Shown here: in pieces, positions 19,194 through 29,887 of the stretch
Position numbering within the stretch: position 1 is the stretch's first letter
Layout: the number at the start of each line of letters is the position of its first letter
Assembly (NCBI GenBank): GCA_018883675.1
Contig: JAHLFS010000051.1
Span: forward strand, 19,959-83,958
Origin: Candidatus Paralactobacillus gallistercoris
Lineage (GTDB): Bacteria > Bacillota > Bacilli > Lactobacillales > Lactobacillaceae
Direction: 5' to 3'
Length of the DNA stretch: 64,000 nucleotides
The notes under the pieces: generated by a model
The model's database searches: none
What the model saw: only the letters and a program-made list of their open reading frames with translations
What the model was told of the DNA's origin: nothing
Translations under genes and position numbers: made by a program

Positions 19194-21847
19194 TAATTTT
19201 CATTCTCCTGATTTGTCTTTTTTCCCTCATATAGGCTGTCAATTTGAATTGCATGTAAAAAATGACGACTAAAGAAATTATTCTTATTTTTACCACTATC
19301 AGCAGCATTAATTCGTTGGTTAACAACCATTAAAATTTGTACCATGGTAAAGATCATCGAACTACGCTTGCGAAAGGCAATATATTTAGAATGCCATTCT
19401 GTAACATACTTATTCTTATATGAACGCAATCCTTGAAAACCATAAAAATGATAACCATATTCATAAATTAAATGAGCAATTTTTTCTTCAATAAATGAAT
19501 ACGGTGAAGTACCAACATTGGATAATGGCGCCATTCCCATATCAAAATAAGTGTAGCCTTCATCACGACTTTGCTCAAATAAATTAATAAAGATTTCATC
19601 CATAATACCTGACGGTGCTTGTTGCGTATGACGCATTAAATCAATGCTAGTTATTTTATGTGTTCCCGTTGGCATCATATTAGCAAAGGCAACAATTTGA
19701 TGATCTTTATTATAAACAACAGCAATCGGCGCTTGATTTAAATAATATTTATCAAAGAAACCCAGTGAAAAGCCTTTTTCATTACGACCATTTAACCAAC
19801 TATCAGAAACATGCTTTAGTGATTGTAAAGTGGCATTATCAAACGGCGGTTGTAACATTGCAAATGTATACCCATTCCGTTTAAATTTATTCATTAATGC
19901 CCGTTCAGCTTTTCGATGATTGCCATGCATATTAAACTTAGATAATTCTACAAAACCTTCTTCACCAATCTTAATAAAATCAAAACCTAATTCATGTAAA
20001 GCCATAGTTAAATGACTAGAAATTTCATAAAAAACTAATGATAAGTTTTGCTTATCAGCAACAATCATAAATTCTTTAATAGCAGAGATAATTTTATCAG
20101 GATTACCAATTGGTTCACCCATAATAATCAATTTATTAGCTTTTTGTCGATATAAGAAAAAGACTTGATCTTGACCATTTTCTTGATAATAATAAACCGA
20201 TTTATCACGTAAATACGCTAAATGACTAACTTCATTACCACCATAATTAGTAATAATATTACGAATACGTTGTGCATCAAATTTACCATGCAAAGTATTA
20301 CCCATGGATAAATAATGGAAAATTACGTACAACGTTACAGCAGCTAAAATGACACTAATAAAGCTTTCAAGTAATAATTGTTCTGAAGGGAACAAAAATT
20401 GCAATGGAATAGCATGGCGATGATGAATATAAGGCGTATTGTAGAAATAAGCAATCGCATAAAAGATAAAACTACATGCAAAGAAAATACCATCAACTAG
20501 CCGATCACCCCATGATAGTTGTAAACGATCACGTGTTAATTCATTTTTAGTTAATAGCATGGCAATTAAAACAATTCCCAAGAAAATTACAAAACGAATC
20601 GACCAATCACGATATAAAGTATTAAGCATCGCAATTACTAAAAGAATCACAGTTGGCCAATATGCTTTTTTTACTTTATTAGCGATACCACGTGCGAAAC
20701 CCAATAGTAAAAACGCCATTAAAATATTAGTGGTCCGGTCAATAAAAATGAAAGTATAAGGATATAACTGTTGGAAAAAGTGATTATCTAAAGCAATATC
20801 AGGAACAGTGGCAATCACTAATAACATTGCCACTGAAAAATACAAGAATACTACAATAAAGACATGAGCAATTTTTTCTAATAATCGTTTTGGCAAGCCC
20901 TCTAGTGCTTTGTTAAAACGTCCACCCGCATCATGAATGAAGAAGATAACTCCTACTAAAAACGGAAATATGTAGTAAAACAACCGATAAAATAATAACC
21001 AAACGACCGCAACACTACTATCAATTCCTAAAGCGCTAAGTTCAGTAATCATAATCACATCAAAAGAACCTAAGCCACCGGGTAACATTGAAATCTCACC
21101 GATAACATTAGCAACCATAAATAATGGCAAGACAGCTAAAAAATTAACAGGTAACTTCATTAAATAACCAATTAATAAAAAGAAACCAGCCGCAAAGCCC
21201 CATTCAAAGATAGAACCTGTGGTTAAGCTAATTTGACGCTTAGTGGTTAAATCAGCAAAAAATTTTGCGTCTTTTAAATGCGTAATAATCATTAAAATAG
21301 GAAAGTACAAGCCACCACCTAATAACCAAATCCAGTAATGAGCATAAGCACTACCAATATGAAAAACAAAAACTAAAATCAACGCAAGCAAACACCAAAT
21401 TGACAAGCCTGACAATAAAAATAACGCGATTTTGGAAATAGCAAAAAGAATTTGTTTTTGGGTAGCATTTTTCCCATAAAAATGGGCCCGTAAACTAGCA
21501 CCTAAAAAACCACCAAAACCTAAAATATTAGTAAAACTGTTTACTGTCCATCCTGATTGAAAAACATAACTCGGTTTATAATCTCCCGGCAAAAAATGAA
21601 CAATTTCCCGATCATAGTTAAGCATTGGCAGAATTGCAATAAAACCACACACCAGTAAAATTAGCAATGTTAATGGACTTTGTGTTGCCAAACTTGCTTT
21701 CACTTGTTGACCATTCAAGTCACGACCAATACGGCCAACCTCGATAATGACATAGACCAAAACCGCCATCACGAAAATGGCCTTCAAAAGGTTAAGATGA
21801 CGTTGAATGAAGTTCCAAACCCGTTGTATGTATGCTTTCACGTTCAA
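19193..21847 (-). CDS. mprF: bifunctional phosphatidylglycerol lysyltransferase/flippase MprF
   Basis: ~14 TM N-terminal half plus C-terminal DUF2156 synthase domain (YFDMGMAPLSNVG; GFQGLRSYKNKYVTEWHSKY). Confidence 0.92.
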   Translation of the reverse strand: MNVKAYIQRVWNFIQRHLNLLKAIFVMAVLVYVIIEVGRIGRDLNGQQVKASLATQSPLTLLILLVCGFIAILPMLNYDREIVHFLPGDYKPSYVFQSGWTVNSFTNILGFGGFLGASLRAHFYGKNATQKQILFAISKIALFLLSGLSIWCLLALILVFVFHIGSAYAHYWIWLLGGGLYFPILMIITHLKDAKFFADLTTKRQISLTTGSIFEWGFAAGFFLLIGYLMKLPVNFLAVLPLFMVANVIGEISMLPGGLGSFDVIMITELSALGIDSSVAVVWLLFYRLFYYIFPFLVGVIFFIHDAGGRFNKALEGLPKRLLEKIAHVFIVVFLYFSVAMLLVIATVPDIALDNHFFQQLYPYTFIFIDRTTNILMAFLLLGFARGIANKVKKAYWPTVILLVIAMLNTLYRDWSIRFVIFLGIVLIAMLLTKNELTRDRLQLSWGDRLVDGIFFACSFIFYAIAYFYNTPYIHHRHAIPLQFLFPSEQLLLESFISVILAAVTLYVIFHYLSMGNTLHGKFDAQRIRNIITNYGGNEVSHLAYLRDKSVYYYQENGQDQVFFLYRQKANKLIIMGEPIGNPDKIISAIKEFMIVADKQNLSLVFYEISSHLTMALHELGFDFIKIGEEGFVELSKFNMHGNHRKAERALMNKFKRNGYTFAMLQPPFDNATLQSLKHVSDSWLNGRNEKGFSLGFFDKYYLNQAPIAVVYNKDHQIVAFANMMPTGTHKITSIDLMRHTQQAPSGIMDEIFINLFEQSRDEGYTYFDMGMAPLSNVGTSPYSFIEEKIAHLIYEYGYHFYGFQGLRSYKNKYVTEWHSKYIAFRKRSSMIFTMVQILMVVNQRINAADSGKNKNNFFSRHFLHAIQIDSLYEGKKTNQENEN

Positions 21848-21932
21848 TATCCTTACTTTCTTAAAAGAATCACTTTATTTAAATATTATAAAGGATATCC
21901 TAATGCGATGCGACCAAAACCCAAATTTATAA

Positions 21933-21970
21933 ATAAAAATCGTAAGAATTATTCTTACGATTTTTATTTT
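21933..21970 (-). terminator. hairpin terminator downstream of CPBP protease
   Basis: AAAATCGTAAGAATTATTCTTACGATTTTTAT. Confidence 0.8.
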
Positions 21971-21971
21971 A

Positions 21972-22661
21972 TTAAATTGATGCTATTAAATTATTCAAAA
22001 TATGCACACTCATTGAAACGTATATATTTTTACTACGATAATAACAAGTTGCCAAAATGCAGCCTAATATAGCATATACTAACCAACTCATAAAGTGGGT
22101 TTGTTCATGCATACAGCCAAAAATACACCCATCAATGATAATGGCTAACAGTGCACTTTTGCCATGCATATGTTTAAAAAAATAATTAAAAAAGAAACCA
22201 CGGAAAATTAATTCTTCCATTATTGGTGCAAAAATGACACCAAACCAAAACATTGCTTGCGGATTACCTTGGGTTAATTGGTTAACCATTTGTTGATTAG
22301 CTGAATCATTAGCCGTTTGTACATGCAAATGAATACTTAGTATATTCAATGCAATCTCCATAATAAAAATACTTAATAACCCACTAATAATAATCTTAAC
22401 ATCATGCCAATTAGGCCAATGTGGCCGGTATTTTTCATAATTATGATTATGCAGTTGGCGATAATAACGCCATAACATAAAAGCAATAATCACAAACGAA
22501 GTTAAATAAAAAACAAAATACCATCGTTTTAACATTAATGATGGTAAATGTTGTGTTTGTTGCCAAACTATTAAACTAGCAATAATTTGGTCAAGCATAA
22601 AAAACAAGAATAATTTAATTAAGCACCAAATGTCATAACTAATTTGTTTTAATATATTCAT
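21972..22661 (-). CDS. CPBP-family intramembrane glutamic endopeptidase
   Basis: FAPIMEELIFRGFFF, CMHEQTHF and HILNN motifs in a multi-TM protein. Confidence 0.9.
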   Translation of the reverse strand: MNILKQISYDIWCLIKLFLFFMLDQIIASLIVWQQTQHLPSLMLKRWYFVFYLTSFVIIAFMLWRYYRQLHNHNYEKYRPHWPNWHDVKIIISGLLSIFIMEIALNILSIHLHVQTANDSANQQMVNQLTQGNPQAMFWFGVIFAPIMEELIFRGFFFNYFFKHMHGKSALLAIIIDGCIFGCMHEQTHFMSWLVYAILGCILATCYYRSKNIYVSMSVHILNNLIASI

Positions 22662-22677
22662 ATCTTATAATTATTTA

Positions 22678-22716
22678 AAAAATGGCGTTCGCATAAAACG
22701 AACGCCATTTTAATTA
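22678..22716 (-). terminator. terminator of rplJ-rplL
   Basis: AAAATGGCGTTCGTTTTATGCGAACGCCATTTTTT on minus. Confidence 0.85.
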
Positions 22717-22735
22717 TTAACTAACAGTAATTAAA

Positions 22736-23104
22736 TTACTTCAAAGTTACAGATGCACCAACATCTTCAAGTTTGGACTTGATGTCTTCTGCTTCATCCT
22801 TTGAAGCGCCTTCTTTGATAACTGATGGTGCGTTATCAACTAATTCCTTAGATTCTTTCAAGCCATTACCTGTGATTTCACGAACTGCCTTGATAACCTT
22901 GATCTTTTCTTGACCAACTGATGTTAATTCAACATCAAAGCTGTCTTTTTCAGCAGCAGCATCGGCACCTGCAGCACCTGCAGCAGCAACTGGAGCAGCA
23001 GCTGAAACACCAAATTCATCTTCGATTGCTTTAACTAAGTCGTTTAATTCTAAGATTGTTGCATCTTTTAATTGTGCAATAATAGCATCTTTATCTAAAG
23101 CCAT
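22736..23104 (-). CDS. rplL: 50S ribosomal protein L7/L12
   Basis: [33 protein letters not shown]. Confidence 0.98.
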   Translation of the reverse strand: MALDKDAIIAQLKDATILELNDLVKAIEDEFGVSAAAPVAAAGAAGADAAAEKDSFDVELTSVGQEKIKVIKAVREITGNGLKESKELVDNAPSVIKEGASKDEAEDIKSKLEDVGASVTLK

Positions 23105-23165
23105 TATATTTACCTCCGTAAAATATTCGTTTATTTAAAATTAGTAATCATTAATTAAGCTGTGA

Positions 23166-23687
23166 TTAAGCAGCTGGTTCGTCACCGCCGTCTGCTTCTT
23201 TCTTTTCAGCAACAGCTTTAACAGCATATGCAAAGTTGCGAACTGGTGCTTGAAGAACTGAAAGTAACATTGATAATAAACCATCGCGGTCTGGTAACTT
23301 AGCCAATTCATTAATTTCATCTAAGCTAGCAACCTTGTTTTCAATGATACCACCCTTAATTTCAAGAGCTTCAGCATTCTTAGCAAACTTAGCAATGATA
23401 CGTGCAGGAGCAACAACATCATCATTTGAAAATGCAACAGCAGTTGGTCCAGCAAATACTTCATCTAAGCCTTCATAGCCCATTTTTTCAGCGGCACGAC
23501 GTAAGTAAGAGTTCTTGATAACTTCAAATTGTACGTTAGCTTCGCGTAATTGCTTACGTAATTCAGTTACTTCGGCAACTGTTAAACCACGATAGTCAAC
23601 AATAACAACAGAAGCAGCATCATCAAACTTTTTAGCAATATCATCAACGATTTGCTTCTTACGATTTAAAATAGCTTCACTACTCAT
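23166..23687 (-). CDS. rplJ: 50S ribosomal protein L10
   Basis: [21 protein letters not shown]; start at 23687 after GGAGG. Confidence 0.97.
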   Translation of the reverse strand: MSSEAILNRKKQIVDDIAKKFDDAASVVIVDYRGLTVAEVTELRKQLREANVQFEVIKNSYLRRAAEKMGYEGLDEVFAGPTAVAFSNDDVVAPARIIAKFAKNAEALEIKGGIIENKVASLDEINELAKLPDRDGLLSMLLSVLQAPVRNFAYAVKAVAEKKEADGGDEPAA

Positions 23688-23709
23688 TAATTTCACCTCC
23701 ATCATTAAG

Positions 23710-23840
23710 TATCGGAGACTAAAAAAGCCTCCTGTCTACACCAAGACAGAAAGGCAACCGTTCATTTCCTCGGCAGGATATTAAGGCTTACGCCACCTGA
23801 GTCTTAGGTAGATATCAACTGTTTTAAATAATAACTGTTA
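23710..23840 (-). ncRNA. ribosomal protein L10 leader
   Basis: Minus strand CTACCTAAGACTCAGGTGGCG...CTTAATATCCTGCCGAGGAAATGAACGGTTGCC, diagnostic of the L10 leader. Confidence 0.92.
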
Positions 23841-23872
23841 TCATCAGTAATGTCAATAGTAATTTAACTTAA

Positions 23873-24604
23873 TTAATTACGGTCATTACCATTCATGTTA
23901 ACAATAATTTGTAAAATGTATAAGAATAAATTCAAGAAATCTAAGTAAAGATTTAAAGCACCAGTAATAGCTAAACCCTTGGTAATTACGGCAAAATCAT
24001 TAATAGGCATGCCGTTATTAATGGCTGTACCATACAAATTTACTAGGGATTGGGTATCCCAAGCAATTAAAATTAAAAAGACTGCAACCATTGCGTATGA
24101 CAAGAAGAAAGCTAGCATGCTTGAATGAAAAATCATATTAAGCAAAGTAGCTGCAATGCCACCCCAAAGTAAACCAATGGCAAAACGACCCCAGCGACTC
24201 AAATCACGATCAGTCCGACGCCCATACAGTGACATTCCTAAAAAAGCAATTACTGTTGTCGCTAACGAAATTAAAACATATCGTGGTTCAACAAAGATAA
24301 TTGAGCCAGCCATATCAAAGCCAAACAAGACCGAAATAACAGCAAACCAAACTAGACTACGTTGCGGATTTTTCATCGCATTACGAGAAATAGCAAAAGT
24401 TACAAAAAATGGTGCGATCAAAATAACCATCCATATAATTGAATGACGTGTTACAAATGATAACCATGCTGTTTGCATTGGTCCTACTAAAATATAAGTT
24501 ACTACGGCAGTTAAAATTAAGCCAAAGGCCATATAACGATAAACACTAGTTAAAAAAGCATTCAAGCCACTTTGTTCACTGGCTGTTCGCATATTGTTAT
24601 TCAT
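23873..24604 (-). CDS. Bax inhibitor-1/YccA family membrane protein
   Basis: Seven-TM BI-1 pattern; AWDTQSLVNLYG; NLYLDFLNLFLYILQI. Confidence 0.9.
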   Translation of the reverse strand: MNNNMRTASEQSGLNAFLTSVYRYMAFGLILTAVVTYILVGPMQTAWLSFVTRHSIIWMVILIAPFFVTFAISRNAMKNPQRSLVWFAVISVLFGFDMAGSIIFVEPRYVLISLATTVIAFLGMSLYGRRTDRDLSRWGRFAIGLLWGGIAATLLNMIFHSSMLAFFLSYAMVAVFLILIAWDTQSLVNLYGTAINNGMPINDFAVITKGLAITGALNLYLDFLNLFLYILQIIVNMNGNDRN

Positions 24605-24709
24605 TTAAATTTCACTCCTTTAGTATTTATCATTGTATTCATCATTATAATATAACCATTTGGATTAACAAAGCTATTAATTTAAACTTATATATTACTT
24701 ATACTTTTA

Positions 24710-26098
24710 CTAATCTTCAACATCTAATTCGTTATCAGTAGTTGTTGACATCGGCATTGTTTGACTAATTTTTTTAGCTTGGCGTTCTTGATAAACAATG
24801 TAACCCAACAACATTAATGATAAAATAGCCGCACTGTATAAAATAATATCATTAGCAATCCAACCAAATTTAGCAACCAAGGCACCGATTAACGCCGTTG
24901 CTAAGGTTTCGCCAAAAATATATTGGAAAAAGCCCATAAACCCTGTTGACGAACCAACCGCAAATTTAGGAACAGCTTCGTTAACCATTAAACCAACTAA
25001 TGTTAATGGCGCATAGATCAAACTACTCATAATAATTAATGCAATTACAATAATGACATGATTATTACTTAAAAAATATGTAGTTAAGCAAACTAATAAG
25101 CCTAATACACAACCAATACATACAACTGCACGATGATCTTTTAAAAAATCTGATAAAGCTCCTAAAATGATAACTCCCGGTACTGCCGATAATTCGAAAA
25201 TACCAACCAACCATTTTGAAAAGTCAGGAGTAAATCCCTTAAATTGCGTCAAATAACTTGGAATCCAACTCATTATGCCATATCGAACTAAATATAAACT
25301 CATTGATGTTAATGTAATCGCCCAAACAACTTTATTTTTTAAAATATATTTAACAAAAATTTGTGGCAAGGTAAGGTTCGTTAATTCAGCAGCTGATTTT
25401 TTACCATCATCAAGAAGTACTTCATCACCAGTAAATTCCGTAATGCTTGGTAAGCCCACTGTCGTAGGTCGATCGCTACCAGCCCAAAGAATAAATATTG
25501 CAATAATAATTGCGATTACTGAAGCTGTGTAAAATACGGCACGAATTGAACCCGTAAATAATAATGTGGCTAACTGCACAACTGCAACACATGCGAATGC
25601 ACCAGCATTATGAGCTGATGACCAGATTGAATAAACCGTACCACGCCATTTTTTACCCCACCACAGTTGGATTGTACGTTGACAAGCAGCGGCGCCCATA
25701 CCTTGAGTAATTGACATCACTAGCATCAATAACATCATTACATAAAGATTACGAGTTGAACCTAATCCTAAATTTAAAAGTGCAGAAGCAAATAAACCTG
25801 TTGCTAAATACCGTTTCGGATTACTTTTATCACTTAATGCCCCCATAAATAATTTAGAAATTCCATAACCAACGCCAAAGCACGACATTACTATACCAAT
25901 ATCAGCGGTTGTAAAATGATATTGCTTCATAATATCATTTTGCTCGGTGGTAAAAATCAAACGAATGATATAATAACCAATATATCCTATACACAATGAC
26001 AAAATAACTCCAGTTTGTCGCCATTTATATGTGGAAGCAATTTTATTTTTTGGTACTTTATATTCAGCATCTGGTGCTGGTTTTAAAAATGAAAACAT
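24710..26098 (-). CDS. MFS transporter, organophosphate:Pi antiporter family (UhpT/GlpT-like)
   Basis: 12-TM OPA pattern (YIGYYIIRL; GYGISKLFMGALSDKSNPKRYLATGL; WWGKKWRGTVYSIWSSAHNAGAF). Confidence 0.85.
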   Translation of the reverse strand: MFSFLKPAPDAEYKVPKNKIASTYKWRQTGVILSLCIGYIGYYIIRLIFTTEQNDIMKQYHFTTADIGIVMSCFGVGYGISKLFMGALSDKSNPKRYLATGLFASALLNLGLGSTRNLYVMMLLMLVMSITQGMGAAACQRTIQLWWGKKWRGTVYSIWSSAHNAGAFACVAVVQLATLLFTGSIRAVFYTASVIAIIIAIFILWAGSDRPTTVGLPSITEFTGDEVLLDDGKKSAAELTNLTLPQIFVKYILKNKVVWAITLTSMSLYLVRYGIMSWIPSYLTQFKGFTPDFSKWLVGIFELSAVPGVIILGALSDFLKDHRAVVCIGCVLGLLVCLTTYFLSNNHVIIVIALIIMSSLIYAPLTLVGLMVNEAVPKFAVGSSTGFMGFFQYIFGETLATALIGALVAKFGWIANDIILYSAAILSLMLLGYIVYQERQAKKISQTMPMSTTTDNELDVED

Positions 26099-26153
26099 AA
26101 TATCCTTCTCCTTTTAAGGTATACCAATTTGATATTCACATCTTATCACATTG

Positions 26154-26167
26154 TGTAATCGTTTTCA
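26154..26167. promoter_or_regulatory. cre (CcpA) site overlapping the -35 of the OPA transporter promoter
   Basis: TGTAATCGTTTTCA matches TGWAANCGNTNWCA fully; minus-strand promoter TTGAAA-17-TAAGAT overlaps it. Confidence 0.6.
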
Positions 26168-26177
26168 AATATTAATA

Positions 26178-26212
26178 TAAAAAAAGCAGGTTAAATTAAA
26201 TTTAACCTGCTT
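26178..26212 (-). terminator. terminator downstream of rplA
   Basis: AAGCAGGTTAAATTTAATTTAACCTGCTTTTTTT on minus. Confidence 0.9.
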
Positions 26213-26244
26213 ATAAACTAATACAATTTAATTAATTGTTGATA

Positions 26245-26934
26245 TTAAAAACTTGCTGAATCAACTTTGACACCTGGACCAAATGTTGATGAAGCTACTA
26301 AGCTCTTAATATAAACACCTTTAGTTGAAGCTGGACGAGCCTTAACGATAGCATCATTTAATGCTGCAAAGTTTTCTACTAACTTATCATCATCAAATGA
26401 TACCTTACCGATAGGTGCATGAATAATACCAGTTTTATCAACCCGGTATGCAACTTGACCAGCCTTAATATCATTAACAGCTTTAGTTACATCCATTGTA
26501 ACTGTTCCTGTCTTAGGGTTTGGCATCATGCCTTTAGGTCCTAAAATACGACCTAAACGACCAACTTTAGCCATCATCATTGGTGTTGCTACAACAACAT
26601 CAAAGTCTAACCAACCATCTTGAATCTTTTGAACTAAATCATCAGAACCAACAAAGTCAGCGCCAGCAGCTTCAGCTTGTTTTGCTTGTTCGCCTTCAGC
26701 AAATACAACAACGCGTTGTGTTTTACCAGTACCATTTGGTAATACAATAGCGCCACGAATTTGTTGATCAGCTTGTTTTGGATCAACATTCAAGCGGTAA
26801 GCAACGGAAATAGTTGCGTCAAACTTGGCATAGTCAATTTTTTTAACTAATGCAATTGCATCTTTTACTGCATATAATTTGCTTTCATCTACTTGTTTTG
26901 CAGCTTCGCGGTAGTTTTTACCTCTTTTAGCCAT
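26245..26934 (-). CDS. rplA: 50S ribosomal protein L1
   Basis: [21 protein letters not shown]; start corrected to 26934. Confidence 0.97.
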   Translation of the reverse strand: MAKRGKNYREAAKQVDESKLYAVKDAIALVKKIDYAKFDATISVAYRLNVDPKQADQQIRGAIVLPNGTGKTQRVVVFAEGEQAKQAEAAGADFVGSDDLVQKIQDGWLDFDVVVATPMMMAKVGRLGRILGPKGMMPNPKTGTVTMDVTKAVNDIKAGQVAYRVDKTGIIHAPIGKVSFDDDKLVENFAALNDAIVKARPASTKGVYIKSLVASSTFGPGVKVDSASF

Positions 26935-27024
26935 GTGTGTTCCTCCTTGCAATTGTGGTCACTGGGCAATGCCCTTCCACTTGATTTATCAACTTTTATT
27001 GACAATCCGACTGAATTCGTTTAA

Positions 27025-27453
27025 TTAGCCTTCAACAACTTCGAAGCCCATTGAACGAGCAGTACCTTCAACCATGCGCATTGCTGCTTCAATGTCAGCT
27101 GCGTTTAGGTCTTGCATCTTAGTTTCAGCGATTTCCTTAACTTGTGCCTTAGTTACCTTAGCAACTTTGTTACGGTTAGGTTCGCCAGAACCGTGTTCAA
27201 CACCAGCGGCTTTCTTTAATAAGACGGCTGCAGGTGGTGTCTTAGTAATGAATTCAAATGAATGATCTTCATATACTGTAATAACAACTGGAATGATCAT
27301 CCCAGCTTGATCAGCAGTACGAGCATTAAATTCTTTAGTAAAGCCCATAATGTTGACACCTGCTTGGCCTAATGCAGGACCAACAGGTGGAGCTGGAGTT
27401 GCTTTGCCGGCTGGGATTTGTAATTTAACAATATTTGCTACTTTTTTAGCCAC
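27025..27453 (-). CDS. rplK: 50S ribosomal protein L11
   Basis: [41 protein letters not shown] start at 27453 with AGGAGG upstream. Confidence 0.97.
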   Translation of the reverse strand: MAKKVANIVKLQIPAGKATPAPPVGPALGQAGVNIMGFTKEFNARTADQAGMIIPVVITVYEDHSFEFITKTPPAAVLLKKAAGVEHGSGEPNRNKVAKVTKAQVKEIAETKMQDLNAADIEAAMRMVEGTARSMGFEVVEG

Positions 27454-27454
27454 G

Positions 27455-27530
27455 AAACATACCTCCTCAGTTCGTGATGTGGTAAGATGATTCTCAATTT
27501 TGAATCTCCCACTTGTATACAGAAGCATAC
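27455..27530 (-). promoter_or_regulatory. candidate L1-binding leader of rplK-rplA
   Basis: Minus: ACAAGTGGGAGATTCAAAATTGAGAATCATCTTACCACATCACGAACTGAGGAGG, resembling L11/L1 operon leaders. Confidence 0.4.
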
Positions 27531-27572
27531 TTTGATAGTGTAGCATGCTTGCTATAACTTCTCAAGTCCAAA

Positions 27573-28121
27573 TTATAATTTATCAACTTGGTCAAAATCT
27601 AATTCTGCACTAGTTTCGCGATCAAACATATTAATATTAACCTTTAATTTCATTTTTTCAGAATCAATTGCAGTAATTTTACCAATTAATTGGGCAAAAG
27701 CACCGTCAACAATTTTTACTGATTCACCAACTTCAAAATTAGTATCATGATCACGATGATTTAAACCTAAAGATTGTAAAATATTATCAACTTCTTCTGG
27801 CAAAAGTGGTGCTGGCTTACTACCAGCGCCATGACTACCAACAAAGCCGGTTACTCCTGGGGTATTTCGTGCAACAAACCATGATTCATCAGTCATTACC
27901 ATTTGTACTAAAACGTAACCAGGAAAGTCATTGATAACTTCGACTTTATCTTTGCCGTCCTTAGTTTTTTCATGATGTTCTTTAGCAGGAACAATAACAT
28001 CAAAAATGTAATCTTCCATTCCCATTGATTGGGCACGTGAAATTAAGTTTGTTTTTACTTTATTTTCATAACCAGCATATGTATGTAAAACATACCATTG
28101 TTTTTCTGCAGTTTCAGCCAT
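27573..28121 (-). CDS. nusG: transcription termination/antitermination protein NusG
   Basis: KQWYVLHTYAGYENKVKTNL; FPGYVLVQM; NTPGVTGFVG. Confidence 0.97.
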   Translation of the reverse strand: MAETAEKQWYVLHTYAGYENKVKTNLISRAQSMGMEDYIFDVIVPAKEHHEKTKDGKDKVEVINDFPGYVLVQMVMTDESWFVARNTPGVTGFVGSHGAGSKPAPLLPEEVDNILQSLGLNHRDHDTNFEVGESVKIVDGAFAQLIGKITAIDSEKMKLKVNINMFDRETSAELDFDQVDKL

Positions 28122-28147
28122 AATATTTCTCCTTATTTTAAAGCAAA

Positions 28148-28182
28148 ATAAAAAACCGTCGCCTACGCAATCGGTTTTTATA
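28148..28182 (-). terminator. hairpin between secE and nusG
   Basis: AAAACCGATTGCGTAGGCGACGGTTTTTTATT on minus. Confidence 0.55.
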
Positions 28183-28217
28183 TTAATTATTATAACAACT
28201 AATTAGCCAAAAATAAA

Positions 28218-28397
28218 CTAGCCAACAATTAAATGGAGAATTCCTTGCAGAATCCAATCAGTTAAAGCAAAGAAAATAGCAAACAAGAGTGAAGTTACTA
28301 TAACAACCCAAGTATCATGCCGCGTTTCCTTTGCTGTTGGCCATGTTACTAATTTCATTTCAGCAAAAACACTTTTAATAAAACGAATTGGATGCAT
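28218..28397 (-). CDS. secE: preprotein translocase subunit SecE (missed by ORF track)
   Basis: 59-aa frame MHPIRFIKSVFAEMKLVTWPTAKETRHDTWVVIVTSLLFAIFFALTDWILQGILHLIVG; WPT motif; upstream of nusG. Confidence 0.95.
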   Translation of the reverse strand: MHPIRFIKSVFAEMKLVTWPTAKETRHDTWVVIVTSLLFAIFFALTDWILQGILHLIVG

Positions 28398-28413
28398 AAA
28401 TTGTTTTTCCTTC

Positions 28414-28563
28414 CTAGCGCGTTTCTTTATGCAAAGTTACTTTGCCACAACGTTTACAAAATTTATTAAGTTCTAAACGAACAGTACGTTTTTTATTTTC
28501 AGGAACAAAATAGTTATGTGATCCACAAACTGAGCAAGCTAACGGAACTTTACGAACACTCAT
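28414..28563 (-). CDS. rpmG: 50S ribosomal protein L33 (missed by ORF track)
   Basis: 49-aa frame [49 protein letters not shown]; two CxxC motifs. Confidence 0.95.
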   Translation of the reverse strand: MSVRKVPLACSVCGSHNYFVPENKKRTVRLELNKFCKRCGKVTLHKETR

Positions 28564-28641
28564 CTACTTTTCTCCTTACAATAATAATTATTTTAACTTT
28601 AGCATGAATAAAAAAATAGTTCAAATTAAGAATAGAGATTA

Positions 28642-29274
28642 CTAATTCTCACATTCATTTTTCCATTTTTTGATAAATTTACGAAACTTGTAACGAACAC
28701 GACCGAGACCACGATTAGCTTTTTTTAAGTCATCGACAGTTTGAATTAATAACATTTCCATTGTCATTTCGCCTTTTAAAACTTGGTAGCAAACATATTC
28801 AAATGGTGATAACTCTTTAATAAATTCTTCTAAAATTTCATTAGTTTGTTGTACTTCATGTGGCGTACTTGCAGTTACTAATTCTAGATAATGTAAATCA
28901 TCATCTAACGATACTGATTTATGGTTAGCACTACGTTTAGCTGCTAATTCACGACGCATAATCGATTTCAGATGATTAGATAAGCAACAACGATAATACG
29001 TACTAAATCGAACTAAAACACCAGGATTATAAGTACAACAAGCTTTATAAAAAGCAATATAGGCCTCCTGACGCCAATCATCATCGTAATGACGTAAATT
29101 ATAGCCTTTCAATTCAGCCAACGTCATTGGTAAATATTTAATAAACAATTCTTTTAACGCTTGTGATTCACCTTTAGCGGCACGTTTAATTAAAGCATTT
29201 TCTTTTAAGATATTTGCTTGTTCAGCGCTAGTGCGTGATGTCATCATATTCATGGCCTCCGTTACTAGTGTCAA
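28642..29274 (-). CDS. sigH: sigma-70 family factor, SigH/ComX-like
   Basis: Region-2-like DDDWRQEAYIAFYKACCTYNPG; position between yacP and rpmG matches sigH in B. subtilis. Confidence 0.75.
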   Translation of the reverse strand: MTLVTEAMNMMTSRTSAEQANILKENALIKRAAKGESQALKELFIKYLPMTLAELKGYNLRHYDDDWRQEAYIAFYKACCTYNPGVLVRFSTYYRCCLSNHLKSIMRRELAAKRSANHKSVSLDDDLHYLELVTASTPHEVQQTNEILEEFIKELSPFEYVCYQVLKGEMTMEMLLIQTVDDLKKANRGLGRVRYKFRKFIKKWKNECEN

Positions 29275-29362
29275 ATAAGGATATCTAATTATTCAACCTA
29301 TTTAACAATTAACAAATTTTAACATATATTAACAATCTTTCTTCACAATTGCAACACTTTTT

Positions 29363-29887
29363 TCATTTGCTTAATTCATCACGCATTTTTTCTAATAAAA
29401 GCATTTGTTGGTTACTAAAAGTTTGCAATTTATAGTGACTATTCATTTTGCGAAATTGTTTAGTGTCGTTTTTTACTTCTTGACGAACACGCTGAATCTC
29501 TTGGCCAAATTCACGCGATGAAATACGTAAAGCTCCTCGTGAAAAAACAGTCCATTGTTCAGCTTGATCACTAGTAACGACGGTTAATTGAATGAGATGA
29601 TTATTAACCTTACTTGCTAATTTTTCAATATAACTATCTGCTGTTTCATCTTGTTGGGTGAAAACAACTTCAAGATTATAGTGATCGTAACGTTGGGTAA
29701 TTCCCGGAACGTACATTGCATCAAATACAACAGTAATTTCAGCTTCTGTGTAACGGCGATACTCAGTCAAAATTTCTAATAAACGATCACGTGCCTTAGC
29801 TAATTGATTTTGTTCTTTTAATTGTGCTAATTCGGGCCAATTACCAATAACGTTATAACCATCAATAATCATTATTTGCTTTTTCAT
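29363..29887 (-). CDS. yacP: NYN domain ribonuclease (YacP/Rae1)
   Basis: MIIDGYNVIGNWPELAQLK; VVFDAMYVPG. Confidence 0.93.
   Translation of the reverse strand: MKKQIMIIDGYNVIGNWPELAQLKEQNQLAKARDRLLEILTEYRRYTEAEITVVFDAMYVPGITQRYDHYNLEVVFTQQDETADSYIEKLASKVNNHLIQLTVVTSDQAEQWTVFSRGALRISSREFGQEIQRVRQEVKNDTKQFRKMNSHYKLQTFSNQQMLLLEKMRDELSK

Noticed and set aside
21680-22072. 130-aa plus ORF across the mprF/CPBP junction
   Set aside because: Spans the mprF 5' end and a terminator hairpin; peptide looks random.
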